This document shows positions 11,171-23,228 of a DNA stretch of 64,000 nt, piece after piece. Source of the DNA: Centaurea solstitialis (lineage: Eukaryota > Streptophyta > Magnoliopsida > Asterales > Asteraceae). A program made the position numbers and the translations under genes. Under the pieces are notes generated by a model. The model saw only the letters and a list, made by a program, of their open reading frames with translations. It was not told where the DNA came from and searched no databases. The stretch spans positions 3,484,501 through 3,548,500 of the forward strand of contig CM058040.1 in NCBI GenBank assembly GCA_030169165.1, in the 5' to 3' direction. Positions within the stretch are counted from its first letter, which is position 1, and the number at the start of each line of letters is the position of its first letter.

Positions 11171-11814
11171 CAAACCATGAGGACTAAAATTGTAGTTTTC
11201 TTTATTATTTAACATTACAATGTGATATTGTAATTTATGCATTTTTTTATGGTGATTCACTTTTTCTTTGTACAATGGCACAATGGTAATTTCTGCAATG
11301 GTTGTGGTCAATTTTCTTTTTTTCCTCGTAAATGTATGGGTATATAATATCCTTCCGCTTTTAAAAAAAAAGTGTTATAAATATATGCACGGAAAAGGTT
11401 AATGGAAAATATACCATAAATAAAAATTGAAAAATAATTTTAGAAATAAAGATAGATATTATTTTAAACTGAATAAATTCTTATAACTCTTATGAAATGG
11501 ATTTATTTATTTTATAATTTTAACTAATTTATAATTATATATATATATATATATATATCTTCATGTTTAAATACAGTTTGATGAAAAAGAATTAGCAAAC
11601 TGAATACATTTTTAATGAAAAAGAATTAACAAACAAAGATGTCACGATGTTATAATCATCTAAAGAAAAACTTTAAAAAAGGAACATTGAGAATACTTTT
11701 GTAGCCCTCCTTCTAGACTACAAGTGTGTTTTCCTCATTTTTCCGTTTTTGAGGGAATTTCTTGAAGCACCCTCTATAATCCGTATGTATCATCACATGT
11801 GATAAATATGTCAT
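11171..11814. other. AT-rich intergenic DNA with a (TA)n tract
   Basis: Contains a (TA)n microsatellite at about 11533-11558 and the right boundary of the tandem duplication. No gene seen. Confidence 0.5.
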
Positions 11815-11825
11815 CGATATGATAT

Positions 11826-12010
11826 AAGGGTGTGTTTGGTACAGAGAATGGAATTGCAGAGAAAGAGAATTGGTCTGGAGAATTGGAAATCATTCCCCTG
11901 TTTGGTAGCACAGAGAATTCAGTAGAGAATTGTAACAGATAATCATTTCTCTTATTTGGTTGCACAGAGATTTCAACAGAGAATTGTACCAACCATATTT
12001 CTTTCATAAC
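11826..12010. mobile_element. Small MITE-like block with repeated tttggt..cagagaat
   Basis: Three loosely repeated units contain tttggt followed by cacagaga and agagaattgta, starting near 11837, 11911 and 11957. This resembles common plant MITE termini, but the borders are not clear. The ORF across it is not credible as a gene. Confidence 0.45.
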
Positions 12011-12984
12011 AATCAATTATGCAAACCCAAAAAATATACAAAAAGATATATATATATATATATATTAATAAATAAAATGTATTAATCAAATAAAAAAGAT
12101 ACATACAAAGATATATATATATATATATAAGCTTTGAGAAAAGAGAGAAACATTATTTTTTTTCCACCAATAGAGAACATTAAAGTACACGTGTAAGAGA
12201 GAGAGAAACAATATTAATTTTTTTCCACCAATAAAATCGATGAAATTAAAAGTATTGGTTGCTAAACTAAAATAGCTGTTGGAGATAAATGCAATTTTTT
12301 TAGAGATTTTGACTTGTCATATTCTATTATAAAATACCTGTTGGAGATGCTCTAAACAAATAAACATAAGTTATTTTAATAAGCAATTCCAAACATCCCC
12401 TAGTTTCACATCTCAAGTTCAATGCTTTTTATCGATTTTATAATATAATTTTATATGAGTTTGAGGAAACAATATCTTTTTATATTCAAACAAAATATAA
12501 ATTTGAAGATCCTGCAAAAAGTTTAAACAAGTATATTGATATAAAATATTCAATTCAAAAATTTTTATTACAATTTAATAAGGTTTAATATCATGAAATT
12601 TATTTTAGGTTTTAATAATGTTGCAAGTTTTGCTGTTTTGGCAAACGATTAGGTGAGTTTATTTATTTATTTATTATGTTGCTGTTATTTTTGGCAATCG
12701 ATCACTTGCTAATCATGTTCAATGACTGCAATGTCATTGACTTTATTTTCAAGAATTGATTATTTTAAATAAATAGTGAGTTTTATAAGTGGGTGGTGGA
12801 GTTTTAGTCAACTTTATAAGTCAACTCGATGTAGATCTCATGAATACGTTTTACGGTAACTTGATGTTTTTAGATATCCTAACCTTGTCCACACCAAGCT
12901 TCCAAATACATTTCGTAGATAAGGTGATATTGCCACCTAAAAAAGATTTCTTACAATGATTTGCTAACTCTTGCAAAAGTTGAA

Positions 12985-14075
12985 AGCTCTTGTATAACAT
13001 CCCAAAGCCCAAAGGACACATCCATGTGGAACGGATTGTTGCAAAGTTCCCCACTTATACTTCTGACGTCCTCGTCAGGTCCATCCAGAATCTTTTCTCC
13101 TTGTCATCAGCAATGTGGGATTCGCATAAGATGTTACAAACATCCCCCCTTTGAGGACTCAGCATACTCCGATGAGGTTTGCCCTACCATCCAATTAGAG
13201 ATGGCCAAAAAGGACCGGACCGGACCGGACCGGCCGGTTAACCGGAGACTTGACCGAGCCGTAACCGGTTAGGACCGGACCGATTAAGGACCGGTCCGTC
13301 AACCGGTCCACACCATCGGTTACGATTTTTGGCGTTTTTCACAGGACCGGTTAGGACCGGACCGGGACCGGTTAAGGACCGAACCGGGACCGGTTAAGGA
13401 CCGAACCGATGCATTCAAAAAATATTACCGTTAATATAGACGTTAATATAGACGTTGGCTTCGACTTTCAGCATCGATAACCTTTTTTTTAGCTCCTTTT
13501 GACCCCATTTGCCATATAAATAAGTGGTGTGGGGTTTGGGATGAATACCAACTTACAAACTTACGAAAAACGCAAAAAATGCAAAGTTCTCGTTATAATT
13601 CGTATTCCTTTTTGCAAGTTCTACTCTCTCAACTCTCTCTCGTTAAACGATGTATTTTATTTTATATATAATTAATGTACTTAGCTTATATTTTCGAAGA
13701 ATAATAAAACGTATTTTTAAAGTAACGAACGTGACCTTTCTTTTGCAAGTTTATATAGTTGTAAAAAAAAAAAAAAAAAAAAAAAATCGGTCCCGGTATG
13801 TTACTGTTTAGGACCGGACCGATTAAGGACCGGTTAGGACCGGCCCGGGACCGGTATTTGGCCATCTCTACATCCAATGGTACAAGGATCGTCTCTGATG
13901 CCATTTATAACACCCTAAAGCCCAAAGCAAGAGGTTGGCCCAATAACTTTGAGTCTAACTTAAAACCATGGTGGAAGTTATTGGTAGCACATGACTTGAG
14001 ACTTATACGGAGCTCACAAATACTACTCTCTATCCATGTGAAATTGGTTGTTTCATCTTGCAACACTTAAAGGTA
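12985..14075. repeat. Retroelement-like debris around the hAT insertion
   Basis: Two phrases of the type tataacatcccaaagcccaa (12994) and ataacaccctaaagcccaaa (13908) plus ctctgatgcc (13895) look like decayed LTR-end sequence of a plant retrotransposon. Absent from the left duplicate. No coding domain survives, so the assignment is weak. Confidence 0.4.
13196..13870. mobile_element. hAT-type MITE rich in GGACCGG repeats
   Basis: A 675-bp non-coding element flanked by a perfect 8-bp duplication catccaat (13188-13195 and 13871-13878). The termini are tagagatggccaaa and its complement. An 8-bp duplication with a tag...cta end pair is the hAT signature. Internally both ends carry arrays of ggaccggacc and ccggttaaggacc motifs, and the centre has (A)n of about 26. 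Confidence 0.9.
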
Positions 14076-15326
14076 GGCCCTTTTTATAGTTTTATGTATT
14101 TTCTTTTATTTAATTAAACAAAAAACTAATCTTTTATTAGTATAAAAACTAAATTGGAAGATGATGACATTGCAATTAATGTAGATGTTTATTGCGAAAC
14201 TGACGTGACATATTAGAAAGATAAGTTGGCATTATATTGATGTAGATGGTCTAAGGAACCTTTTGTTTTCAATATGAATTATTATGTTTAAGGAAAATTC
14301 ATTACACCTGTGGTTCAACCCTCGTTTTTTTTATAAAACTCAAAAACACTTTCAAAGAAGTACCATGTTGAGAGTTCTAGCAAGGGCAAGGGACAAGTGT
14401 GAGCTTTGAGGCTGGAACTCCAGTGTGGGCGCTATCTCCTAGTCGGATAGTCGCCTTAGTAATTGAATATATTTTTTATAATAAATCTCAACGATATTAC
14501 TTTATCTTCTGTTGCTATTCATGAGAAAAATTTAGAATTCTGGACCTTTATTCAGTATTTTTAGTTACCCTTTTGATAATGGTTATTCTATGTCCTTTCT
14601 TGATCATGGTTGTTACAATTGTTTGATTAAGAGATCGTGCATTCATATATGAAATAAATATATGGTTGGGGTACATACCTTTCTAAAAAGGCTACTGACC
14701 AAGGGTGCATATATACCTTTCTAAAGAGGCTATGGGCCACCACCACCATCGTCTCATTTTAACAATTATGCTATATGTCTTTCTAATGTTAAAGTACATT
14801 TATGAAAAAAAGTTGCTATTTTGTATAGGCCTAAAAATAATATTAAATTAAAATATTCTTAAATATTTTTCTAGTCTAAGAGGTTACAATTTCAAGGCCA
14901 TTGTATTAATAACAAAAATAAAATATCATCAAAACATTAAGATTATAAAATTTATTTAAAATCAAGGTTTAAAATGCATCTGTATAATGGTAGCAGGTCA
15001 AACCTTAAGAAACATAATATTATAAAAAATGTGACTTATATGTTATAACGATAAAATTGTATATAGTATTAATATAAACCCATAGATTTTTTACTATTAC
15101 ACAATAACTCAATAACGTTAAACAATTTAAATTATCTTCTATATTAAATCAATAACATCAAAAAAAAAAGAAAAAAAAAACAAAAAAGCAAACACCACCA
15201 TACCAAAACCTTTTATTCGATTAAATTGTTTTACAATAAGTGATATTTTCCATCTGAAGTTGAAATTATTTTACAAATTTTTATCATACTTGAAATACAA
15301 ATAAAAGTAAAACACGATTATGCGTA
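14076..15326. other. MES-A downstream flank
   Basis: AT-rich sequence shared with 8916-9890. Includes an A-rich stretch at about 15158-15190. No gene seen. Confidence 0.55.
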
Positions 15327-17622
15327 TCAACGTGCAATATCGAGAAGACAAAAACTGAGTTGCTTTGGATCGCACAACATCGCCATATGATCCACATTTT
15401 TCAACTCTTTCTTCTCGACTACTGGGTTGTTGTCAATCATCCATTGTTGAAATTCTTTATCTATAGCTTTGTCGTCATCACATACAATGAAAACTCGTCG
15501 TACAGATCCATACCCTTCTTTCGTAAATTGTAGTCCATTATTTAGATCTTTTAGAAATAATGATCCAGGCCTGATCAATATATTACCCAATTCACGATCC
15601 TACATCAAAATGAAATTATACATTAATCTTCAACATTTTTATTTGAAAATTTATAGAGGGCGTTAATTATAATTACCTCAACCGAGCAAAGTTGATAGAG
15701 TTTTTTTGATAAAAATTCTGGACCGAAAAACATTGTTGTTCCTAACTTGTTGTCGTAAGGCAAGAATTGTGTGTCCAACCAAGCTTCCGCAGGAGTCCTT
15801 TCGTTGTACTTCAAAATCAAAATAAAATTACAAGTAAGAATTTAGAGGATAAAGAAAACATATAAATTGTTATAAATATATGCACGGGAAAGGTTAATGG
15901 AAAATATACCATAAATAAAAAATGAAAAAATAATTTTACAAATAAAGATAGTTATTATTTTAAATTGAATAAATTCTTAAAACTCTTATGAAATGTATAT
16001 ATATATATATATATCTTTTGATGAAAAAGAATTAACAAACTAAATATACTTTTAATGAATAAGAATTAACAAACAAAGATGTCATGATATTATAATCATC
16101 AGGTCAGGTTTAAAGGAAAACTTTAAAAAACGGAGCATTGATAACACCCTTGTAGCCCTCCTAGACTATGAGTGCGTTTTCATCAGTTTTCCGTTTTTTG
16201 AGGGGCTTCCTTGAACCACCCTCTATAATCCGTATGTATCATCACATGTGATAAATATCCTCGATGTGATATTATAGTCTATTACATGTGATACCAAATT
16301 ATAGAAGCAAATGACCTTTGGTGCCACCTAAGTCATATACGTCATATGTACCACCAACATGCCCCTTACATGTACTGTTATGGTGTTCTCACGTTCAAAA
16401 TGAAAGTGTTCTTGTTTTAACGCAGTAGAGAAGTGCTAAAAAATACGAAGTAGAGAAGTGATCTCCACCACTCATCCGGTCAATAAATGTGGCTTTGACC
16501 GGTTATGGTGGACGCGATCACGTGAGATTGACGCGATTCATGGGAGGGCAGATATTATTAAAAGAGGGGAGTCGATCAAAGTTGTCTTTATTACTTCTCT
16601 ACTTCTCATTTTTTAGCAGTTCTCATTTGAACCTAATTAAACATATTTTGTAACAAGAGGTGAAGTATTTAATGATATATCATATATGATGTCATATCAC
16701 AATCCTCAACCTCTTAGGTTATGTTTGGCAAGCGTAGCTTATAAGCTAGCTGGTAGCTGATAAGCTAGCGGATAGCTGATAAGCTAGCTGTTGATTGATA
16801 AGCTTGCTAGTAGCTGATAAGCTAGCTGTTGAACAAATTATGTTTGGCAAAAACAAGCTTATGAGTATGTAAAATGACCAAAAAGGGTACCTTTGAATTT
16901 AATAATTAATATTAATAAGGGTATAATTGGAAAAAGCTACAATAAGCTTCTCATAAGCTACTCAAAGTAGCGTTTCAAAAAGCTAGCTTATAAGCTAGCT
17001 GATAAGCTAGCTTCCTGATACATGTTTGGATGGACTAGCTTATAAGCTAGCTTATCAGCTAGCTTATCAGCTAGCTTATCAGCTAGCTTATGCTTGCCAA
17101 ACCAAGCCTTAGTCGCCAAAAATTTGTATTCAATGTTACTGGTATTTGTATATATCTTAATTATTTATGTGTAAAAGAAATTAATAAATAAAACCCATTA
17201 TTGACATTATCATTACGATTTAAAAGAGAGTCAATAATTACCTTATCTAAAACATACGAAGCCTTATGCACGAAATCCGGCATGAACGCCGTCAGAAAGA
17301 CGCCGGCGGCGACCTTTTCCGGGAACTTCTCCATCGCGAGAGCGATGTTCATGCCGCCGAGGCTATGGCCCACCAACACCACCTTCTCCTCCGCCGGAAC
17401 GGCCGCCATGAACTCCAGCAACGGCAAAGTGTAGTCGGAAAGTGACGTCACTTGCTGTATCACTCTGGTGTCGGTGCCGGAGGCCGAGAGATCGAAGGCG
17501 GAGACGCGGTGGCCGGCGGCTTCGAGAAGAGGCTTGAGCTTGAACCAACACCAGGCCCCATGGCATGCACCATGCACAAGAACAAAATGCTTTTTTACAA
17601 CTTGATCTCCATTGGCAGCCAT
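15327..17622 (-). CDS. MES-A: SABP2-like methylesterase, three exons, complete
   Basis: Exons are 17242-17622 (127 aa), 15677-15808 (44 aa) and 15327-15599 (90 aa plus TGA). All junctions are phase 0 with GT donors and AG acceptors. The 261-aa product matches the usual 260 aa of plant methylesterases, alpha/beta hydrolases that cleave methyl esters of hormones such as methyl salicylate, methyl jasmonate or methyl-IAA; the substrate here is unknown. Visible are the oxyanion-region HGA (H17-G18), nucleophile Ser87 in GHSLGG, Asp214 after IVCDD, and His242 in VDHMAML, so the catalytic triad is complete. There is no signal peptide, which fits a cytosolic enzyme. Intron 1 holds two MITEs (16390-16637, 16720-17110). 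A TATA box at 17692-17699 supports the ATG at 17622. Confidence 0.93.
16390..16637. mobile_element. Inverted-repeat MITE family F1, in MES-A intron 1
   Basis: The ends are related to gttctcacgttcaaaatgaa and its loose complement (cagttctcatttgaacc). The core has agtagagaagtg in both orientations, and a central part reads ggtcaataaatgtggctttg. The same left half occurs at 57706-57779, where the large retrotransposon has landed in it. Confidence 0.65.
16720..17110. mobile_element. AGCTTATAAGCTAGC-type MITE in MES-A intron 1
   Basis: Termini tatgtttggcaagc and its complement gcttgccaaacc enclose clusters of agcttataagctagctg. Non-coding. Same family as the elements at 6628, 18138 and 41159. Confidence 0.75.
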
Positions 17623-17691
17623 TTTTGAATTTGAATTGAATTCAAGATGTATTCAATTCTATGTGGAATTCTTAGGATTGTTATTGGTGGT

Positions 17692-17699
17692 TATTTATA
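17692..17699 (-). promoter_or_regulatory. TATA box of MES-A
   Basis: The minus strand reads TATAAATA about 70 nt upstream of the ATG at 17622, which would put transcription start near 17660 and leave a short leader. No other ATG lies between. Confidence 0.7.
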
Positions 17700-18137
17700 G
17701 GGAAATTGAGAAAAGTAAAAAAAATTATATGTATCTCATTTGACCAATTTACAATGGGGACCCTCAACTTGATGAATTTAATTGAACACATGGTTTATTT
17801 GCTCAGTTATAAGGTTATCAGTAGCGCAACGCCACTACCTTTTGAGCATTGTAACCCACTCTGCCACATCAGCCTTACCATCAAGGCATCAATCCACTAT
17901 ATGCCATCTGAAACCCTCTCTATTTAATATCACAATCCACCAAACCAAATATCCAATACATATATATTTTAAATAAAAACAGAAGAGAGAGAGAGAGAGG
18001 GCTTCATCAATGTGGGGAAGCCGCAACGGAAGAAGGCCTCCCCTAGCCCGCCGCCTTCGTACCGCTTGCCGATCCAACCTGCCCACTTAGCCCCCTGACC
18101 CTCTAGAGGCGTTACATACAGCCTAAATGTGTTGACT
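17700..18137. other. MES-A upstream region
   Basis: The core promoter side of MES-A. Contains a (GA)n run at 17982-17998 and a GC-richer patch at 18000-18110 with no recognisable gene. Distal regulatory elements cannot be assigned by eye. Confidence 0.45.
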
Positions 18138-18467
18138 TAGGTTGTGTTTGACAAACTAGCTGATAAGCTAGCAGGTAGTTGATACTAAGAAGCTAACTGT
18201 CGGCTAATAATCTAGTTAGTAGTTGATAAGCTAGCTTATGAATAAATTATGTTTGATAAAAACTAGCTTATTAATTACATGTATGATCAAAAATGTATTT
18301 TGGGATATGATAATTAATATTGATAAGATTATAATTGGAAAAAGCTACCAAAAACTTTTAAAACATTACTCAAACTAGCGTTTCAATAAGCTACCTTATG
18401 ATATATCCAAATAAATACTAGTTCATAAGCTAGCTTATTTTTGCCAAACACAACCTAAAGATGTAAA
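18138..18467. mobile_element. AGCTTATAAGCTAGC-type MITE
   Basis: Terminal inverted repeat taggttgtgtttgacaaa on the left and ttgccaaacacaacct on the right. Internal agctgataagctagc motifs. Non-coding. Confidence 0.75.
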
Positions 18468-18789
18468 AAGTGATTTATTAGTAAACTTTTAAAAAAGACT
18501 AAATGATATAAAAATGATTGTTGTTTTCAATTAAAAAACGCGCTCATTCAAGACTAGAAAAATAAAACGTCCTAAACAAATTAAAAACATTCATGATCTA
18601 GACATACAGATTAATTCACACATAAAAGTTAATCTATAAGGAACTAATAAAAAAATTAACCAAAGATCCTTAATATTTGACACCAAATTATTTAGGTGGG
18701 AGAACACGTTTTTCATTAAAAAATTTCCCCCATAATTGGTTCCAAATATCCATGCTTAAGAAGAAAAAGAGATTTTAGGAATATGTAAT

Positions 18790-19024
18790 TAGAGAGAGGT
18801 TTATACGAAACCTATAACTTTTTAAGAAAATGCGATGAGCAATTTCAACCATTCATCTCGGTCAACAAATGCATCATTGACCTGTCCCCCCTTAATAATC
18901 TCTACCCTTCCATGAATCGTGTCAATCCTCCCTGATCACGTCCACCATAACCTCGAGATGAGTGACTGAGATTGCTCCTCTCTTTTTCTTAAATTGACAT
19001 GCTTCTCGTTTGAACTTTCCCCTA
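18790..19024. mobile_element. Inverted-repeat MITE family F2, copy 1
   Basis: The arms pair aagaaaatgcgatgagcaat with a gattgctcctctctttttct end and contain catctcg motifs. The same element sits in reverse orientation at 22319-22552. Ends carry the gtttgaacttt / aggtttatac phrases seen in other (TA)n-lodged elements. Confidence 0.7.
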
Positions 19025-19129
19025 TATAATTATTATAAATTTTTAATTAACAAAAATGACAGTTTTGCCCTTAACTTTAGAGTTTAGAGTAAGATTTTTA
19101 TTAATTATTTTTCATAGGTAAACGTAGAC

Positions 19130-19690
19130 ATTATTTATGGAAAAGGACATTTGTTTAATTATTTTATACAAATTAAATTAATAATAAAGACAGTTATTTT
19201 GAAACGAATAAAGTATATATAACACTATTCATTTACCCTTAGATTTAATGGATATACTAAATCTTATACTTTATTTGTATTAAAATTATTGTCCAATTTT
19301 AATTTTTAAAAGTTTATCTTTATCGATTTTGACCTTAAATATTTTTGTTTTTGTTATATAATACTTGATGCAAAATATATAAATGGGGTGTGTTTTTAAT
19401 GTATTGTCATTGATATAATTTTCATCAACTCATCAAGTATTATATAACAAAAGTAAAAATATTTAAGATCAAAGTCAACAAATAAAGATTTTCAAAAATC
19501 AAAACTAAATAATAGTCAAAACTAAATATTAGACTAAACCTTACATTTAAGTAAATGTATAATTTCCTATTAGTAGAAAATTTCTGTAACTATAATTAAA
19601 GATGGAAATGTCCTTTTCTTATAATGTATAATACTTATTCGTTTTTAAAACTATATATGTTTTTTCTATTATAGATATTTATTATGAAAT
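19130..19690. mobile_element. Foldback element with long inverted repeats
   Basis: An inner inverted repeat of about 60 bp pairs atataatacttgatg (about 19358) with catcaagtattatat (about 19431). Further outward, ggacatttg/aatgtcc and gaaacgaataa/ttattcgttt also pair, so the structure covers most of the interval. AT-rich and non-coding. Confidence 0.6.
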
Positions 19691-19757
19691 ATTGCTGTTA
19701 TATACATCCATAAGAAATCTAAAAAAGATTGAGATTGGATGACAACTAGGTATTAAG

Positions 19758-20400
19758 AGCCCGGACTTCATACCGGGTTATACACTATAATAGTATTTTA
19801 TCATAAGTAGTAAGATACACTAAACTATAAAATGTAATATATTTTTATCATAAGTAGTAAGATACACTAAATTATAAAGTTTAATATATTTTTATCATAA
19901 GTAGTAAGATACACTAAATAAAAATATTAGTTTTAAGAGATTTTAATCTAAAGCTTTGAAAACAAAATTAACTTATAAATTTATTATTTAAGTTATCTAT
20001 TTGGTTGGTGACATTATTAGTTGTCTGTTTGGTCATCGATATTTGACTACTTATTAACTTTATTTAATAAAAATCGTAAAATTGATGTATATGAATGAAG
20101 GTGCACACCAACACATGATTATTTTATTTGTTAAAGTTATTATTGTTTATAATTAATCAGTGAAACAAAATGTATTGATAAAATAAATAAAGTTAGAAGT
20201 AAAATATGTTAATTATGTAATTTGAGAATACAAATATAAAAAATGGTCTATTATAATGATCAAATATGTAATTTAATCAAACATATTTTTCATGAGTTAA
20301 CCACTTAATTTAACAAAGTTGGATGATGAATGAAAATTAAATGAAAATAAAAACATAGGGACGAGAAAACAATTGTTAAAGATTAGGGACGAAAACAATT
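19758..20400. repeat. Dispersed repeat, copy 2 (also at 10437-11170)
   Basis: Starts with gagcccggact as at 10437 and follows the same order of motifs. Within it, gtagtaagatacactaaa plus a tttttatcataa phrase is tandemly repeated three times (about 19806-19920). Confidence 0.7.
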
Positions 20401-20760
20401 ATAAATATCATACAATATATAAACTAAAATCGTAGTTTTGTAATTTAATCACACTGACAATCTTGTAATTTATCAATAAATAATTAAAAAATGAATAAAA
20501 AAAATCAAAAGATGAGGAACGAAAATCGTCTAAAGCAATTTTCAAGAGTAATACATGTATGGGGGAAAATTTGAGGTGTAAATGGGTAAAATAACAAAAA
20601 GACAGCCGCCTTTTAAAAATGGTGTAGATGTATGAAGACAAAATGGCAAAGCATGTAATTTTATCAATTTTGAAGGTCAATTATAAATTTTTCCTCACAA
20701 ATGTACGGTATTATAATGGGAATATGGGGGCATATGGCCCCACTCAAATAAGAAAAATGG
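20401..20760. other. AT-rich intergenic DNA
   Basis: No gene recognised. The sequence leads into the (TA)n tract at about 20771. Confidence 0.5.
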
Positions 20761-20769
20761 TTTTTAGTT

Positions 20770-20770
<1 letters not shown>

Positions 20771-20810
<40 letters not shown>

Positions 20811-21048
20811 GGGGGGGGGGGTGGGGGGATATTCATTTGTAAACCTCAAATATCTTGTAAACTTTGTGAACCCATCGTGACCCTTGATCAAAAAATTCAA
20901 ATGAGCATATGGATTCATAGAAAATATGGAAATGTGAAATATATGGTAAGCCAATTATTATGGAAATATGGAAACGTTTTTGAAAATCAATGGTGTGGAT
21001 TGGTTTACACGGTTTACAAGATATTTGAGGTTTACAAATGAACCTCCC

Positions 21049-21062
<14 letters not shown>
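20771..21062. mobile_element. Inverted-repeat MITE in (TA)n(GA)n, family F5
   Basis: The arms are attcatttgtaaacctcaaa (20831) and its complement near 21043, paired over about 33 bp. The left flank is (TA)n(GA)n(G)n and the right flank is (TA)n. The interior has repeated aaatatggaaa motifs. Non-coding. Confidence 0.8.
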
Positions 21063-21066
<4 letters not shown>

Positions 21067-21081
<15 letters not shown>

Positions 21082-21286
21082 GAGTGTTCAATTACAAACC
21101 ACTCTTAGAATACAAACCGTGCAACCCTACATGTGATTTTGTGCTGCGATGGAAAAAGTGTGTGTAGGTCACGCTCCGACAAGGCGAGTGGGTGAGCCGT
21201 GAGTGGGCGTCCATGCACAAAATCACGTTTGATTTTGTTGGTTCCTTCATTCCTGCAATTTGGTTTTGTTCTTGTTTGAACCTAAT
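21067..21286. mobile_element. Inverted-repeat MITE, family F6 copy 2
   Basis: Follows (TA)n(GA)n directly. An inner pair tgtgattttgtgc and gcacaaaatcacg and the right end ttgttcttgtttgaacct match the copy at 3068-3280. Confidence 0.65.
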
Positions 21287-21294
21287 TATATATA

Positions 21295-22015
21295 TGTCAG
21301 GATCGATTTCGTAACAAGAAATTAACACCTCGATCAGAAAACGAATTAAAGAAGTTGCGGAATAAACACGCTAATTGGAAATCAAACAATGAACTTGAAA
21401 TATCAATTTCATTCAATACTTTCAATCACAAGTTTACACACAAAGCCTCAATCTACAAGAACAAATCTCTCATAGACGAGCAATACTTCTCTATTGCTAG
21501 GAACTCTCTTGAGGCTCTGTTTTTCTCCCAACAAAACAAAAGATATCTCGTAATATTCTCCAAAAGAAACTAACTAACTATATATACAAATTACAAGATA
21601 GACATAAGGAAAACAAATCTCCTAAACTAATTCCAAGATATTCGGAATCAATTCCTTATCACTCCAACAGATTCTCTTCCTTATCGCATCCTTAGAAGCA
21701 GCAGTAATAATAAGAAGTATTAACTGAAACTGTCAAAACTGACTAGCAGTAATAACTAGCAACAATAACAAGTAGCAGTAATAACTTCTTAGCAGCAGTA
21801 ACCATTACTACTTCTAAGTCTTCAACACAACAACACTAACAAACAACAGCAGCAGTAATCATACTTCAGTCTTCTATCATCTTCATTACTACTACAGCAG
21901 CATTAACCATCACGCAACAGTAATACCTTTGTTGTCAGCAACAATAACCACACTTAGCATTTTCCATTCAGCCCGATACTTCTGCTTTACCAAAAATCAA
22001 CCAATTAACCCAACA
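21295..22015 (-). mobile_element. Solo LTR, probably Ty1/Copia type
   Basis: A 721-bp block that on the minus strand starts tgttgggttaattgg and ends gatcctgaca, giving the TG...CA termini of an LTR. It is flanked by atata on both sides (21290-21294, 22016-22020), consistent with a 5-bp target duplication, though the site is a TA repeat. No internal retrotransposon sequence adjoins, so recombination between two LTRs probably left this one. An agcagtaata-rich stretch lies at 21700-21930. Confidence 0.75.
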
Positions 22016-22023
22016 ATATATAT

Positions 22024-22271
22024 AGGGGTGGGTTCAAATGTGAACCACTTTTTGGTTGTGAACGTGAAGACAGCCGAGAGCGCGACATGTGGCGGATGGC
22101 TATGCGCCACGTCAGGTCCACAGCGGATGACTAGACGCGATTCATGGGAGGACATTGAATTAAAGAGGGGACCACACTCAAAGCCTCATTTATTGACTAG
22201 TCTTCGCCACGAGTCGCGCTCTCGGTTGTCCTTACGTTCACAACCAAAAAGTGGTTCACATGTGAACTTTC

Positions 22272-22272
<1 letters not shown>
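22024..22272. mobile_element. Inverted-repeat MITE family F3, copy 1
   Basis: The left end ggggtgggttcaaatgtgaa continues into accactttttggttgtgaac; the right arm is its complement through about 60 bp, including ccgagagcgcgac/gtcgcgctctcgg. The ends sit in (TA)n and (CT)n(TA)n. Non-coding; two more copies are nested at 36779-37866. Confidence 0.85.
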
Positions 22273-22318
<46 letters not shown>

Positions 22319-22321
<3 letters not shown>

Positions 22322-22552
22322 AAAGGTTTAAACGAGAAGCATGTCAATTTAAGAAAAAGTGAGGAGCAATCTCAGCCACTTATCTCGTGGTTACGGTGGA
22401 CGTGATCACGGAGGATTGACGCGATTCATGGGAGGGTAGAGATTATTAAAGAGGGGGACCGGTCAAAACCGCCTTTGTTGACCGAGATGAGTGGATGAGA
22501 TTGCTCCTCACGTTTTCTTAAAAAGTTATATTTTTTGTATGAACCTCCCTCT
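22319..22552. mobile_element. Inverted-repeat MITE family F2, copy 2
   Basis: The arms pair agaaaaagtgaggagcaat with attgctcctcacgttttct. The element shares gacgcgattcatgggaggg with families F1 and F3, so the families are related. (TA)n flanks both ends. Confidence 0.8.
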
Positions 22553-22897
22553 ATATATATATATATATATATATACTTTTTAAATTTCTATCTTGAATCA
22601 CCCCACTAATTTTTCCTCGGACCCCCACCAACCCAAAAAATAAAAACGTATCTTGAAATCAACTAAAATTGAGAAAAAAAGACGCTTAAAACCAATCAAA
22701 AAACCCTAAAGGTCCCTTGAAATCGATAAGAAAACTAAAAATCCCTTAAAATCTCTTAAAATAAACCAAAATAATTTTAAAAATCGCTCAAAATGGTGGA
22801 ATTAGGTTAAAAACACATCGAACGATTTTACAGGTTTTTAATTTACCTTAAAGGTGCCCTCAACAGAAAAAAAATCCTCGATCCACCATTAGATTTA

Positions 22898-23225
22898 GAC
22901 CATCCAGAATGGGAAGCGTCAAAGGAGCGGCAAGCAATTGATACCAATCGGCAAGGGTGGTAACACCGCCGAGGTTGATCAAGGGATAAAAACGGCACCC
23001 CCGTGCCGATGCGTTACCCCACCCCACCCCACCCTCTCTCTCCTTTCTCTCTATCTCTATCTTCTTTTATTTTTCTTTTATTTTTTTAATTAATTATTTA
23101 GATTGATATGAGTGTGGTCGAATTGGTAAGAATTGATAAGGTGTTGGTAAGATAGTGAAAAGCTGATGTGACACTGATGTACCAGCTGATACCATTGTCA
23201 AACGACAAGACTAATGTCGATGGTA
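22898..23225. mobile_element. Tourist-like MITE with TTA target duplication
   Basis: Starts gaccatccag after tta (22895-22897) and ends gtcgatggt before tta (23226-23228). The interior parallels the MITE at 52721-53083: ggcaag, caccgcc, the (CT)n stretch, then ttggtaagatagtg and agctgatgtg. Non-coding. Confidence 0.7.
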
Positions 23226-23228
23226 TTA

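Larger units (their letters stand above)
7980..11825. repeat. Tandem segmental duplication, left copy
   Basis: Blocks in this interval recur in the same order at 12466-16265: caattcaaaattttatta near the start, ggcaaacgattaggtgagtt, gatcatgattgttacaattg, the MES exon 3 block, and ctctataatccgtatgtatc at the end. The copies have diverged by substitutions and by insertions specific to each. The left copy holds only an MES exon 3 pseudogene; the right copy holds live MES-A. Confidence 0.8.
12466..16265. repeat. Tandem segmental duplication, right copy
   Basis: Partner of 7980-11825. It carries the intact exons 2 and 3 of MES-A and a hAT insertion at 13196-13870 that is missing from the left copy. 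Confidence 0.8.

Noticed and set aside
21929..22405. 158-aa plus-strand frame
   Set aside because: It spans the solo LTR end, an F3 MITE and a (TA)n tract; a chance reading through unrelated repeats.
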